Counted from the stretch's first letter, positions 33,334-43,848 are shown. The stretch is 64,000 nucleotides of DNA from Mycoplasmataceae bacterium (GCA_031290395.1 JAITNN010000007.1:83100-147099), one strand, 5' to 3'. The notes: generated from the letters alone by a model not told the origin. A program made the numbers and translations.

Positions 33334-34136
33334 TTTTTAACAAAATCCAAAATTTCTTTGATAAATAATGCTGGTTCTTCTTCAAAAATTAAATGACCAG
33401 ACTTTTCAAATACAACTGTTTTTAGAGATTTGTGCTTGAAATAGCGTTTGAATCCATTTAATGTATGCTTCCAAGGAATACAACCATCAAATTTACCAAC
33501 CATCAATAACGTAGGAACCTTAATTTGCTTTTGTATTTTGCGAATTTTCATTAAAGAATTGGACATACGTTTAAATAAAATATGCATATTATCTCAATTT
33601 TCTATTTGAAATTTTAACTGCTCTTCATTCATTTTGGTTCAGTGAGGATCTTTAGAAAATTTAGCATAGTTGTCTGGGGCATATAGAATTTGTAATAGAT
33701 TATTTTTCTCTTCCATATTATGAGGATAAAAAATGTAAAATGATTTGAACCCTGCAAAAGCACCACCAAAATTAAAAGGACACAATAAAATTAATTTCCT
33801 AATTTTATCACTAATTTGATTTTCTACCATGGATACTAATCCGCCGCCCATAGAGTGACCCATTAAATAAAAATTATTTAATTTCTTATATTCAACATAA
33901 GACACAATGTAATCTGCAAGTTTTTGTAAATGCATATCGTCTTGAGTTGCACCTTCCGTGTTGGCACCATGCCCTGGCAAATCAATCATATAAATATTAA
34001 AATATTTAGATAGTTCTTTAGCCGCCGTGAAGTAAGAATGATCAACACAAAAGCCGTGGATGAATAATAAATCTCCTAGACATTTATCGTGATTTTGACA
34101 AGAAATATTAAATTCTTTAAATGTTGTAGTGATCAT
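33330..34136 (-). CDS. alpha/beta hydrolase
   Basis: The 268-residue protein has an oxyanion-loop segment IHGFCVDHSYF, LPGHGANTEG, the nucleophile elbow GHSMGGGLVS, the acid in LMVGKFDGCIP and the catalytic His in EKSGHLIFEEEP. This is a complete serine-hydrolase triad of the lipase/esterase type with no signal peptide. Start 34136 was chosen because it follows the DhaL-DhaM stop by 1 base; an upstream in-frame ATG at 34166 would overlap that gene. Substrate unknown. Confidence 0.85.
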
Positions 34137-34137
34137 T

Positions 34138-35208
34138 TTATTTTTCCATTTTGGCTTGTGATTCAACTAATTCTTTTAGCTCTTGAGCACTAGTTCCACT
34201 ATTACTTGTTACGGCTATTAAAGTTCCTTCTAAAAATGCACAACTTGCTACTTTAACTCTAGCTTGAACATCTGGAGTCAACATACTAAAGGCCATTTCT
34301 GTATTCATTTTTGAGGATCCTAAATCATAAATAATTAAAAGTTCCGATTGGATTGTGAGTTGTTCTATTTTATTTTTAATTACTTGGGGGTCTGAACCAA
34401 AATGTGCTCCACTATCAATACCTGCAATATATTCGAGGGCAAAATCACCATTTTTCATTTCACTAACAAATGCAATTGTCGCCTTAGCTAACGGTTCACT
34501 ATGCGAAACAATTAAAATATTCACTTCTTTTGTTATAGGCTGAATATCGTGATGCATTGTTTGTATAGATTCTTGTGCTTGGGTGTGTTGAGTTGTCTCC
34601 ACTTGTACATTATCTACATTACTTAATGCGTCAAAGATTAATGCAATAGAGCAAGCTCCAGGGTCCATGTGTCCGATTGAACGTTCACCCAAATAAGAAG
34701 CCCTACCTTTAGTTGCTAGCATTGGTATGGTGCTTTCTGCACCTTTCAATGCCACTTCGGCCGCTAATTTAAAATTAATATCACCGTTGCTATTTTTCAT
34801 AGCATCTACCGCTGGTTTTAAAGCATCCAACATTGTCTTTTCACCTGTGGTAGATTTACCCAATTGACTAACCCGATCAAATGCTGCTTTCAATCCATTA
34901 CCAATATCTTGGTTGTTGAAAGTGGTGTGCCCTTTTAATGTGATGGCTAATGCCATAAAGGCTGAACCTAATAAAGGCCCGGAGCTCCCACCAATTTTGG
35001 ACATTAATTGTTGAGCACACACCATTAAATCTTTTTCAATTAAGCTATCATCGGTAAATTGACCGTTCTGTTCTAAAATAGCTTTAAATCCTCTCGCAAC
35101 ATTAGACCCATGGTCTCCATCACCAATGGCAGCATCTAAATCATTTAAATGCGCTTCATTTGCTTGTAAAACATTTACGATGTTTTGGATATATTTAGTA
35201 ATTTTCAT
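34138..35208 (-). CDS. DhaL-DhaM fusion, dihydroxyacetone kinase subunits
   Basis: Residues 1-205 are DhaL, the ADP-binding subunit: LDAAIGDGDHGSNVARGF holds the Asp residues that bind Mg, followed by SGPLLGSAFMA and SIGHMDPGA. After a Gln/Thr-rich linker, residues about 228-350 resemble DhaM, an EIIA-mannose-type phosphocarrier: ILIVSHSEPLAK with the phosphorylatable His, GTDS-like GIDSGAHFG, and LIIYDLGSSKMNTEMA. In PTS-dependent dihydroxyacetone kinases DhaM, DhaL and DhaK are usually separate. DhaK is not adjacent and not seen in this window. Confidence 0.85.
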   Translation of the reverse strand: MKITKYIQNIVNVLQANEAHLNDLDAAIGDGDHGSNVARGFKAILEQNGQFTDDSLIEKDLMVCAQQLMSKIGGSSGPLLGSAFMALAITLKGHTTFNNQDIGNGLKAAFDRVSQLGKSTTGEKTMLDALKPAVDAMKNSNGDINFKLAAEVALKGAESTIPMLATKGRASYLGERSIGHMDPGACSIALIFDALSNVDNVQVETTQHTQAQESIQTMHHDIQPITKEVNILIVSHSEPLAKATIAFVSEMKNGDFALEYIAGIDSGAHFGSDPQVIKNKIEQLTIQSELLIIYDLGSSKMNTEMAFSMLTPDVQARVKVASCAFLEGTLIAVTSNSGTSAQELKELVESQAKMEK

Positions 35209-35294
35209 ATGTGCTTAATAATATAACAATAAATTGATTACAAACATGCAAAAATGACGAATGATTTGTAAAGTACGATGATAAATATTGTGTT

Positions 35295-35300
35295 TATAAT
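35295..35300 (+). promoter_or_regulatory. -10 element of the 231-residue secreted protein gene
   Basis: TATAAT ends 6 bases before the ATG at 35307; leaderless type. Confidence 0.5.
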
Positions 35301-35306
35301 CAATGC

Positions 35307-36002
35307 ATGAAAAAGAAACTTCCCAGAAATTTGTGGAAAGGCACCATATTGTTGACTGTAAGTGCAGGATTTTTTGTAACTGGAACCATAGTCCCTATTA
35401 TGATGACTGGAGCACAGCATTTGGAAGATGATTACAAATTTGACAATACTACCACATTTATCTCAACCCCTTGTTTACCGAATGGTTCGTACGAAAAATC
35501 TGATATATATAGCGTAATGTTGTCATGAGACCAAAGTCAATGACAAACTGAAATTGCTTTTGGTTTTTCGTCACAATTAAAATTAATGATAGCAGAATAC
35601 CCAACCTATATGCTACCTGAATGAACTGCACGATTAAGCAAGGTATCGTGTCAATCTGACGACGTTGACTTATCTATTCAATTTGATATCATAGTTGATT
35701 TTGAGTTTATAACTCATCCAACCCTCCCAACAAAAGATCATGAAATATCTCACTATTATTTTGCGCTAAACCGTTGGCAGTGCATTGATATTGCTTCACT
35801 AATACCAGGAAGTCAAGCGGATACAAAAATTGAGTTTGTTTACACCCCCCCCATTTCTGACGATTTCTCTAAAAACACTAATTTTTCGATTTGAAAAAGA
35901 ATAACTGGTCATTGAATGGGGAAAAATGATGATTTCGCAAATAACCCTACGCTTGGTGGATGACCATCTCTATTGTTTGATAATATTACTTTAGAATCTT
36001 AA
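35307..36002 (+). CDS. secreted or membrane-anchored protein with carbohydrate-binding-like tail
   Basis: The 231-residue protein starts with a basic KKKLPRN end and one hydrophobic helix (about 12-35), lacking a lipobox Cys, then an extracytoplasmic domain rich in aromatic residues. The C-terminal half follows a pattern (RWQCIDIASLIPGS, then IEFVY, ending in LLFDNITL) that is like the N-terminal sandwich domain of the GH92 here (QWNLVKVDLHQLAG, VISYD, INGFIDDIFI). That likeness is by eye. A run of eight C at 35845-35852 lies in the frame. Function unknown. Confidence 0.65.
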
Positions 36003-36004
36003 AT

Positions 36005-36892
36005 CTACACTACGCGCTTTGAAGAAAACTTGCTTAGTTTAAAGATGGCAGTCCCACCAGCAATTAATGCTACGAATGCTCATGGCATAATTAAATCTAA
36101 ATATTTATCGGCAACACTCCCCACCATAAAGAAGTTTCGTTGAAACGCCGAATCTACTCTGAGTGGTGATGATAAATAAGGCTTAATTAAATCAAATATT
36201 GATGATTGCAAATAGTTGAAATCGGCATTGGTTAAGAAAGATTCATTAAAAAGAGTACTAGTGTACCGGTACGGTCAAATGTAAGACATTAATATGAATG
36301 GATTGTATGATGAATCATTAACCATTAAAATTGTTTGCATCGAAAATATCATAAATCCAAAGAACAAGGAGAACAAAAATAAAAACATTCCAATAACTTG
36401 TGCAGATAATACTGAATTGCATAAATATCCTATATAGAACCCAATCGCTAAAGACATTGCAATTGTTACCATTAAGGAATATATTACACCGTATCAATCT
36501 GCGTGTAATCAAAGTTGGTGCACGGTTGGAACATTAGACAACATTAATGTAGAAATACTCAAACATAAAAAATAGGACACAAACATTACCACGGCAAAAC
36601 ATGCAATATTTCCCAAATAAAAATTCAATGTATCTTTCTTTGATACTTTAATACGACGAATCACTTGTGTCAAACGATATTGCACCATTGTATTTGGCAA
36701 TAGAAATCCACCTATTAAAATTATTGAGACACAAGCGATGTTAGGCAAAATTACGGTGGGTTCAAATGCTCCCATCAGATTTCACCCTAGCGACACTAAG
36801 ATAGTCATTAGGATTGGCAAAATCAATAGAATAAATACATTTAAGGGTCGCTTAAATACATTTTTAAATACAAACTTGATGATTAATTTCAT
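36005..36892 (-). CDS. ABC exporter permease (distal)
   Basis: This 295-residue protein has a basic N-terminus, about six hydrophobic helices, and a large extracytoplasmic loop (about 205-260) before the last helix, as in ABC-2 type permeases. It starts 1 base after the ATPase stop and is the last gene of the lipoprotein-permease-ATPase-permease unit. Substrate unknown. Confidence 0.7.
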
Positions 36893-36893
36893 T

Positions 36894-37763
36894 CTATGCC
36901 AGTTCACCCAAGAGATGATAAATATCTTTATATTGCTTGACCACCTTTTCGTAGGTATCAAATTGCTGAATACTACCCGTGTGTAAAATCATTATTTTGT
37001 TAGCCAATTCGCTAACTTCTACAGGGTCATGACTAACGAAAATTAAAGTAATATTTTTAGCTAAAACATAGTTATATATAAATTTAATCAGTCGTTTTTT
37101 AGTTACTTGATCCAAATTATTTGTAAATTCGTCAATGACAAGTATGTCGGGTTCACAGAGAAATGATAAAAATAGGTTTAACCTTTGTTTCTCGCCACCA
37201 GATAAGTTATCGGGCCGCATATTAATATATTTATCTAGTTTTAACACAACCATCAAGAGAGCTACATTTTCTACAGAAATATGGCTATCGTATATTTTCA
37301 AAATAAAATCAATGTAATCTCAAACGGTAAAGGTTGGCATAAAAGTGTTAGACTGAAACATGATACCCATTTTTTCTGTGGGTTTATCCGTATAACTATA
37401 TAAATATTTGATCTCCCCATCCGTTTGCTTGAGCAGACCACACAAACAATGAATTAAAGTACTTTTACCAGCACCGTTATTGCCTAGAAGAGAAATTCTA
37501 TCACCACGATGAATGTCAAAATTTATATTATTTAATACCAATTTTTCATGTTTCTTAGCATAAAAACTTTTAAACAATTGACGCACGGTGATGATTGAAC
37601 TGGTCTTTTTAGGAATAGCCGTTCTTTTACATTCTTGTAGAAATTTCTCAACATGTTTGTCAACCACTTTTTCGCTAGCCAACAATGCCAAAATGGCTCT
37701 TTTTAAATGTCGTTTTTTAATAGTTACTTTTTTTACTTTTTGTTTTTTTATTTTGCTATGCAT
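36894..37763 (-). CDS. ABC exporter ATP-binding protein with basic N-terminal extension
   Basis: The 289-residue protein has Walker A GNNGAGKST, Q-loop IMFQSN, signature NLSGGEKQRLN, Walker B ILVIDEFTNNLD and H-loop FVSHDPVE. About 60 residues before the first beta strand are strongly basic (Lys/Arg repeated), which is not usual for this class. The ATG at 37763 is preceded by AAGGAG with a 6-base gap. The start overlaps the upstream permease by 8 bp. Confidence 0.88.
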
Positions 37764-38934
37764 AAATAACTCCTTTTCTAAATTTAAAGTGTGCAATCAT
37801 AATGCCACCCCACCCAATAATTATCATGACCCATGGTAAAATTAAATCTAATATCTTATCTATTGGTGTTGCCATCGTAAATCTGGGAATAGAGCTTACA
37901 TCTACTGGCAATAAAGCTTGAACTGCTGGTGGAATATTTATATTCATCCAAAATGCGCTTCAAAGAGCTACGCTCGTATCATATGCGTGATCTCCGATAC
38001 AATTTTGCAAATATCATGTGTCTAAGTGGTCAGCGCCAAAGGTATCGTTGAATCTCGTGATGGGGATTGCATCAGTAATAAAACTATGATGAATATCAAA
38101 GATAGATGAGTACCCTAGTTTCATTGCCAAATCATAGTCTACATTTTTAGACAAACTAGCAAATAAGAGAGAGTTCCAATCGTAAATGCCAGCATTGACT
38201 ATAGGCCCTTGAGTCCATGCTTCCATTAATTGCATAGCGGGATAGCGAAATAAAGATGCATAAGTGAGACTTGCAAAATCAAATCCTTTAGGGTTTTGGC
38301 TTGTGATCATCTCCACAAATTGTATTGGCAATATACCTCCACCAATAAATAGTTGAAGTATTAACAATACAAGTGACAACATTAAAATAGAAATAAATGT
38401 TTTACAAATGGCAACGATCACAAACCCTACAGTAAGTCCTAATAATATATAAATTATTAAACTAAATACAACTTCTCCGTAGTTAGCATTAATAAACATA
38501 TAAATAACACTATCAATAAAACTAGGTTCTCCAGTACAATAAATAATCAAACACCCTAAAGAAAAATCAAAGAAGTAAGATATTACGCTCACTATTGCAC
38601 AATATATTGCTATACCAACACATAATCTTATTGGTTCCTCTTTAGCCGTGCTCAAACGATTAAAGATATCCGTCCTGCGAGCTTCATACACCATTGTCGG
38701 CATTAAAAAAATACAAACGCATAAAATGGACATAGTAGACATTGCAGGAAGAATGTTTTGTGGCCCTAAAATTCCAACAGTAAATTTAGAGCCATCCGCT
38801 ACGCTTACGTTAGAATGGATGCTTCAAATAACGACACCCAAAACAGAAAGCACAGTCGGTAAAATCAATCCAGTGAGAATGTTGAACTTGGATTTAAAGA
38901 AAAATTTATTAGCAATTTTAATATTATTTCACAT
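37756..38934 (-). CDS. ABC exporter permease (proximal), large external loop
   Basis: The 392-residue protein has five helices in the first half, then a hydrophilic stretch of roughly 115 residues rich in aromatic and acidic residues (from about residue 220), followed by a final helix and a basic tail. The external domain is unusually large for an ABC-2 permease and could contact the lipoprotein encoded 9 bases upstream. Substrate unknown. Confidence 0.7.
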
Positions 38935-38943
38935 ATTGGCTAC

Positions 38944-39720
38944 TTAATTTTCTGGAAATACCCAATTTGGACAAATTTTTTGTAATTGTCATTGAGCAAT
39001 TGACCCCCATAACAAATCATCCATTAAACCGACCGCCACTCAATCATCGGGGAACGTGCATTCTCAATAAGTATCGTATCCCACATCAGCAAATAATCTA
39101 GTAATAATAGGCCAATCAATATCTTTAAAAGGTTCAAATGGAATGTCGTCAATATTAATTACTTCAAAAAAAGCGGTTGAATCTCATGTTGGGTGTGTTG
39201 GGTTGTGAACATATCGTATTTCAAATGTATCAGATGTGTCGATATTTGTTCAAGACATCACAGCCGCCACTACAGGAGTTGTTTTTTGTACATCCTTATG
39301 AACATCTATTTTTAAATTTCTCACACCGTCTATTGGATCGGTCACTTCGCCGAAGGTAATTTCATCAATAAATTCTTGAATCCCTATAAGCATTTGGATG
39401 GATGAACACAAATATGCTGTCATGTCCCCAGCAGTAATGTTTTCATACATATATCTTCCTATCGTCGCTTTGGAATCATTTGAAAAATCACGTGCGGCTT
39501 TTTTAGAAATAAGGTTGTCATATTTATCGGAGGCAATGAATTTTATAAAATCTTCGTAATTGTTGAAAGATAAATGCACTTCTTTAGTGTTATCTACAAT
39601 TGCACAACTAGTAGTATTAAAAATTAAAGTGCTTGCAGAAAGGCAAGCACCGACGCCTAATAGGATAGCAGAAACTTGGATTTTGGATTTCTTTTTTAGC
39701 ACTATGCCCCCCCCATGCAA
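38944..39720 (-). CDS. putative lipoprotein with poly-G start region
   Basis: From the Lys-rich KKKSKIQ onward the protein has a hydrophobic leader ending FNTTSC, a mollicute-like lipobox, then about 210 residues of mostly soluble, Trp-rich sequence ending in NWVFPEN. The true start is uncertain: in the present sequence the frame can begin at TTG 39720 or GTG 39702, while ATG codons at 39716 and 39727 are out of frame because of the eight-G run. It heads the ABC exporter unit. Family not recognised. Confidence 0.65.
39707..39714 (-). repeat. G8 homopolymer at a translation start
   Basis: Eight consecutive G on the coding strand lie between candidate ATG codons (39716, 39727) and the lipoprotein leader. 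Nine G would put ATG 39716 in frame; seven or ten would put ATG 39727 in frame. Confidence 0.8.
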
Positions 39721-39735
39721 TTTTCATATTTTTCA

Positions 39736-39741
39736 ATTATA
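39736..39741 (-). promoter_or_regulatory. -10 element of the lipoprotein-exporter unit
   Basis: TATAAT on the minus strand, 8 bases before ATG 39727 and 15 before TTG 39720. Confidence 0.45.
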
Positions 39742-39755
39742 TTATGCTTAACGCA

Positions 39756-39761
39756 TATAAT
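39756..39761 (+). promoter_or_regulatory. -10 element of the 197-residue membrane protein gene
   Basis: TATAAT ends 10 bases before the ATG at 39772 and there is no Shine-Dalgarno, so the mRNA is probably leaderless. It faces away from the divergent lipoprotein promoter. Confidence 0.5.
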
Positions 39762-39771
39762 TTGTTTAATT

Positions 39772-40365
39772 ATGATTACAGCAACAGCAACAAAAAAAAT
39801 TAAAAAACCAGTAACTGCAAAAGGCCTAAACATTATTTTATCTGTCACCACTGGTATAACAATATTGATGTTGTTGTTTCTTATTTTGGCGGCCGTATTT
39901 GCTGGCAAAGAAGAGGGTGATGCAACCGGCGGAGGTGAAGGCGATCCTAAAACTGTTGGCACAGAAACTGTTGTATTCGCATTATTAGCAATCTTAATGC
40001 TATTCGCCTATTTTATTTTACTCATCGTTTCTTTTATAAAATCTTTACGTTTTCGTAAGTTGGGCGGGGGCAAAGCAATAACATCTCTTTGTACCGTCGC
40101 TTTCTCTTTTGGTATTTTAGGCATTATTATCGCTATGGTAGGTTTAGTCTGAGCAACGCTCGCAATCTTTTTTATGGTGATAACTGTCGCCACCGTAGTA
40201 ACTCCTGATGATCTTGCAAACGCGTTAAAATATTGTGTCATATTTATTTTTATTGCGATTGGTTTGTTTGGTGTGGGCTTCTTAAGTACTTTTGCGGCAA
40301 TGTTAACTGGTTGAATTGGTTTAAGAAAGCATAAAATCGCTTCTGTACAACCGACCGCGAAATAA
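39772..40365 (+). CDS. four-helix membrane protein, function unknown
   Basis: The 197-residue protein has four hydrophobic helices, an acidic Gly-rich external loop between helices 1 and 2 (KEEGDATGGGEGDP), and basic cytoplasmic ends. The start at 39772 is preferred to 39715 because of the TATAAT at 39756-39761. I do not recognise the family. It ends 1 base before the convergent fprA stop. Confidence 0.65.
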
Positions 40366-40366
40366 A

Positions 40367-41566
40367 TTAAATGTTACTTAAAACAGCTTGAACAAATGCT
40401 TGAGCTGTTTTTTTAGTTTGTTCTAATTGTTCAGTTGATGGAGCAAAACGAATGTGAATACCTTTTTCATAAGGTTTAAGTTGCAGTACCATCGCTGTTT
40501 GCAACAAGATATTTTGTGCTTCACCGCTTCAACCAAAAGATCCAAATATTAAAACATGTTTGTCTTTTGTATTGATAGTATCAATGTTCATTAAAAGGTT
40601 GGAAATAGACGGCACGGCATTCTTATTTAATGTGGGACTACCAATACAAAAAGCCGTAGATGAATTAATTATTTGCAACAATTCATCTTGGCTAAAGTTA
40701 TTCGCATCGTATAGATTACATTGAATATCTGGATCTATAGATTTGATGCCATCACAAATGGCTTGCGCAACCATACTTGTATACCCGTAAGAAGATGCAA
40801 AAACAATAGGAATACTTTTTTGTGTCGGTTGTATTTGGCTTCATTCACGATAATGGTTTAACACCATTTTATATAACCCTTGTTTAGTAAGAATTGGTCC
40901 GTGACTGGTGCACACCGTTTCACAATCTAGTTGACCTAATTTGTCTAACCCACTATTTACATATGATTTAAATGGAGAAAAAATTACATCATAATAAAGT
41001 TTTAGTGACGATTTATATTTCTCTGGATAAGGAATCTTGGTGTCAATCATTGTGGGTTCACAATAATGAGATCCTAAAAAATCACATGTGAAAACCGTTT
41101 TATTTTCTTTTGCATATGTAAACATTGAATCTGGTCAATGAAGAAATGGAGCGATAATAAATTCTAAGGTTTTACCACCTAAATCTAATAACTCATGGTC
41201 TTTAACTACATGTATATTCAAGGCCATATTGGTAATTTCAGTTAAAAACAATTTGCTAGCTGGTGTACAATAAATTTGAATATTAGGTATTCTCTTTAAT
41301 AATTGTCTCAACGCTCCTGTGTGGTCTGGTTCACAATGATTCACAATGAGGTAATCAATTTTATTTAATGGTGTAACTTTTTCAATATTAGTTATGTATT
41401 GATCCACGAATTTTTCATGACACCCGTCTATTAGAGCGATCTTTTCGCCTTTGACTATAAATGAGTTGTAAGAGGTGCCGTATTCAGTCCTCATCACAAT
41501 ATCAAAAATCCGCATGTTGGGGTTCAATATCCCAACAGAATAAATACCTTTAGATACTTCCATCAT
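40367..41566 (-). CDS. A-type flavoprotein (flavodiiron O2/NO reductase)
   Basis: Flavodiiron proteins reduce O2 to water or NO to N2O. The 399-residue protein has the beta-lactamase-like diiron core with ligands His77, Glu79, Asp81, His82 (NHCEPDHTG), His143 (FLHWPDSM), Asp162 (TCDFLGSH) and His222 (TSHGPI), then a flavodoxin domain from about residue 250 (FASSYGYTSMVAQA, then IGSPTLNKNAVP). All iron ligands are present. Rubredoxin, the usual electron donor, is encoded 2 bases upstream. Confidence 0.93.
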
Positions 41567-41568
41567 AT

Positions 41569-41703
41569 TTAAATTTTTTTAAATTGAGTTTTATCTACAC
41601 CACAAGTTGGGCATGTTCAATCATTTGGTACATCTGCAAATGGTTTACCTTCTCGTGCTTCGTCATATGTATAACCACATACTTCACATTTAAATTTATT
41701 CAT
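41569..41703 (-). CDS. rubredoxin
   Basis: The 44-residue protein has the two CxxC iron-binding motifs CEVCGYTYD (Cys6, Cys9) and CPTCGVDK (Cys31, Cys34) spaced as in rubredoxins, with the conserved Gly-Tyr-x-Tyr and DVPNDW segments. It is slightly shorter than the usual 52 residues. One UGA codes for the conserved Trp. It should pass electrons to the flavodiiron protein in the same operon. Confidence 0.94.
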
Positions 41704-41787
41704 ATTGTTTTACTCCTATTTAATTATTTTTAATTATCTAATATATTTATTACTTATAGCGAAATTTGCAAAATTGCTATGCAATTA

Positions 41788-43386
41788 TTAATTGTTTGGT
41801 TGGATGTCTATTTGTATCTGTGGTTCCTCAATAAAAACCCCAGGTTTATTACGAGACTTAAAACCATAGACTAATAAACCAGCAATGTAACCGCCCGCCG
41901 TTAAACCACCCAATACATAAGCAACGATTCAGCCAATTCATTGATCGACTTCTGGCACAAATGCATTAATACCTTGCTTGTTAGAACCAACAATAAAACA
42001 TACGGATACAAAGGCGTAGAACGCTCCAGGGATTAGTGCAATGTAAAAGAATTCTCGTTTCCGCATCATATAGATAATGATGAATGCGAAGGTCAGGGCG
42101 ACGGTTGTCTGATCCGTCCAAGCAAAGTACCGCCACAGATAATTAAATCCGCTAGGGAAAAACAAACCAAAAAACATTAATCCCCCCGTGATAACGAATA
42201 TTGGTACCGCTACTATTAATCTTTTTTTCATCAGTTTTTGTTCAACTTTAAAATGCTCTGCACAAATGAGCCGGCATGACCGCAACGATGTATCCCCGAC
42301 CGTTATGGCTTCCATACAAACAACTAAAATGATAAATATCGCTAACCAGTCTTGCCCTCATAACAAAGTGTGTGCAGCAGAACCAATCATTAAAGTCGGA
42401 TCGCTCGTTCATGCGGCATAATTAGTTTCGGTTGCGTTATATGATTCGCTGCCATAACCATTAAACATTGTTAGTGCAATGAAAGCCCAAATCATGGTTA
42501 TAACACCTTCAATAATCATGGGATAACTAAATGCTAGCTTGGAGTCCTTTTCATTTTTAACAGCTCTACCAACGATTGTAGATTGTGTGGAATGAAAACC
42601 AGATACCATTCCACAAGTAATAGTTACAAAGATTAATGGCACATAGTGACCAGCTCCTGGATTAATAAGCCCAATACCACCTTGAGCTAAAGAAGTGTAA
42701 TCCACATCTCAAATATTTGGCATATATTTTGTTTGGTGTGTACATGCTCCCACAAAAAGAATAATGGTCCCAGATAACAAGATTACAGATAAAGTTGGAT
42801 ACACTTTACCAATAATTTTATGAATTGGGAACACTGTCGCAACAACATAATAAGCAAAAATCAATATGATAACGACTCACAATACTCAATTGCTAGCCAT
42901 ACTAATATCAGTTGGGGCGTGTTCAATTTGCCCAATAATTAATTTAGCTGGCATTGTAATAAACACTGCCCCAACCAACAAGGAGAGTACAACAATTAAC
43001 ACAAATAAAATAATGTATGTAACTTTACCTAAGAAACGTCGAATCATTTCTGGGACTTGAGCACCACCATTACGCATAGAAATTAAACCACTATATGTGT
43101 CGTGAACAAGACCACCCAATATATTGCCAATTGGAATAGTTAAAAATACTATCGGTCCAAAAATAATACCTTGAATAGGCCCTAATATTGGCCCAGTGGC
43201 CGCAATGGATTTAAACTGGACAAAAGCGTTACGTCATTTTCCCATTGGTGCATAATCCACATTGTCTCGCTTAGCAAAAGCAATGGTTTTATTCTTACCA
43301 TTTGTTTTAAATATTTTTTGTAAAACATTGGCATATAGAAAACCACCAACTAAAAGAACTGCTAAACCAATTAAAAATGTATACAT
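41788..43386 (-). CDS. cstA: carbon starvation protein CstA-like transporter
   Basis: CstA family members are multi-spanning carriers for peptides or pyruvate. The 532-residue protein has many helices, the conserved SIAATGPILGPIQG near residue 50, the GFHSTQSTIVGRA segment and GDTSLRSCR near the middle. It is shorter than E. coli CstA (701), like the short Firmicutes forms. The gene starts 3 bases after the stop of an unknown 152-residue gene. The substrate cannot be decided from sequence. Confidence 0.88.
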
Positions 43387-43389
43387 TTT

Positions 43390-43848
43390 TTATGTCCTGA
43401 ATGTCGATGTTCCATAAGGAACTTTTATTAATTGTTCTAGTTCGCTGTCTAATTTCATTAACGAAATAGCCATACCCGACGGCCTGTTACTCATGATTTT
43501 AACGGCTGTATCGATAAATACTATTTGAATATTCTTAGATTTTAAAATTTTGCTTACTTCGCGATGAATGACAATATCTCCATACGTTGGTTTTTTGCCC
43601 ATGCCCATTATCAAAACCGCTACTTTATCGCCTGATTGTAGTCGTAATTCATGGATAATGCCATTTAATGTTTCGACCACAAATTCATTAACATTTGCGG
43701 ACACGCCCGTTTTGCCAAGCGTGCAAACATTGGCATTCGCTTTTTTTCGCAACATTTTTACTTCTTGCAATGATGCTCCGGTTTTTGCTTTGGCTTGCTC
43801 TACTAGTTCTTCTAAGAAACCAACTTTTCTTTTTTCAATATTTTTCAT
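43390..43848 (-). CDS. unknown protein linked to cstA
   Basis: I do not recognise this 152-residue protein. The first 60 residues are basic and helical with two Lys-rich parts and a Cys; the rest alternates strands and helices (VAVLIMGMGKKPTYG, then IQIVFIDTAVKIM), compatible with a small alpha/beta fold. No signal peptide or membrane helix. The 3-base gap to cstA suggests joint expression. Confidence 0.6.
   Translation of the reverse strand: MKNIEKRKVGFLEELVEQAKAKTGASLQEVKMLRKKANANVCTLGKTGVSANVNEFVVETLNGIIHELRLQSGDKVAVLIMGMGKKPTYGDIVIHREVSKILKSKNIQIVFIDTAVKIMSNRPSGMAISLMKLDSELEQLIKVPYGTSTFRT

Noticed and set aside
42181..42188. C6 run in cstA as a further contingency tract
   Set aside because: Six bases is too short to separate from chance; not counted with the 7-9 base tracts.
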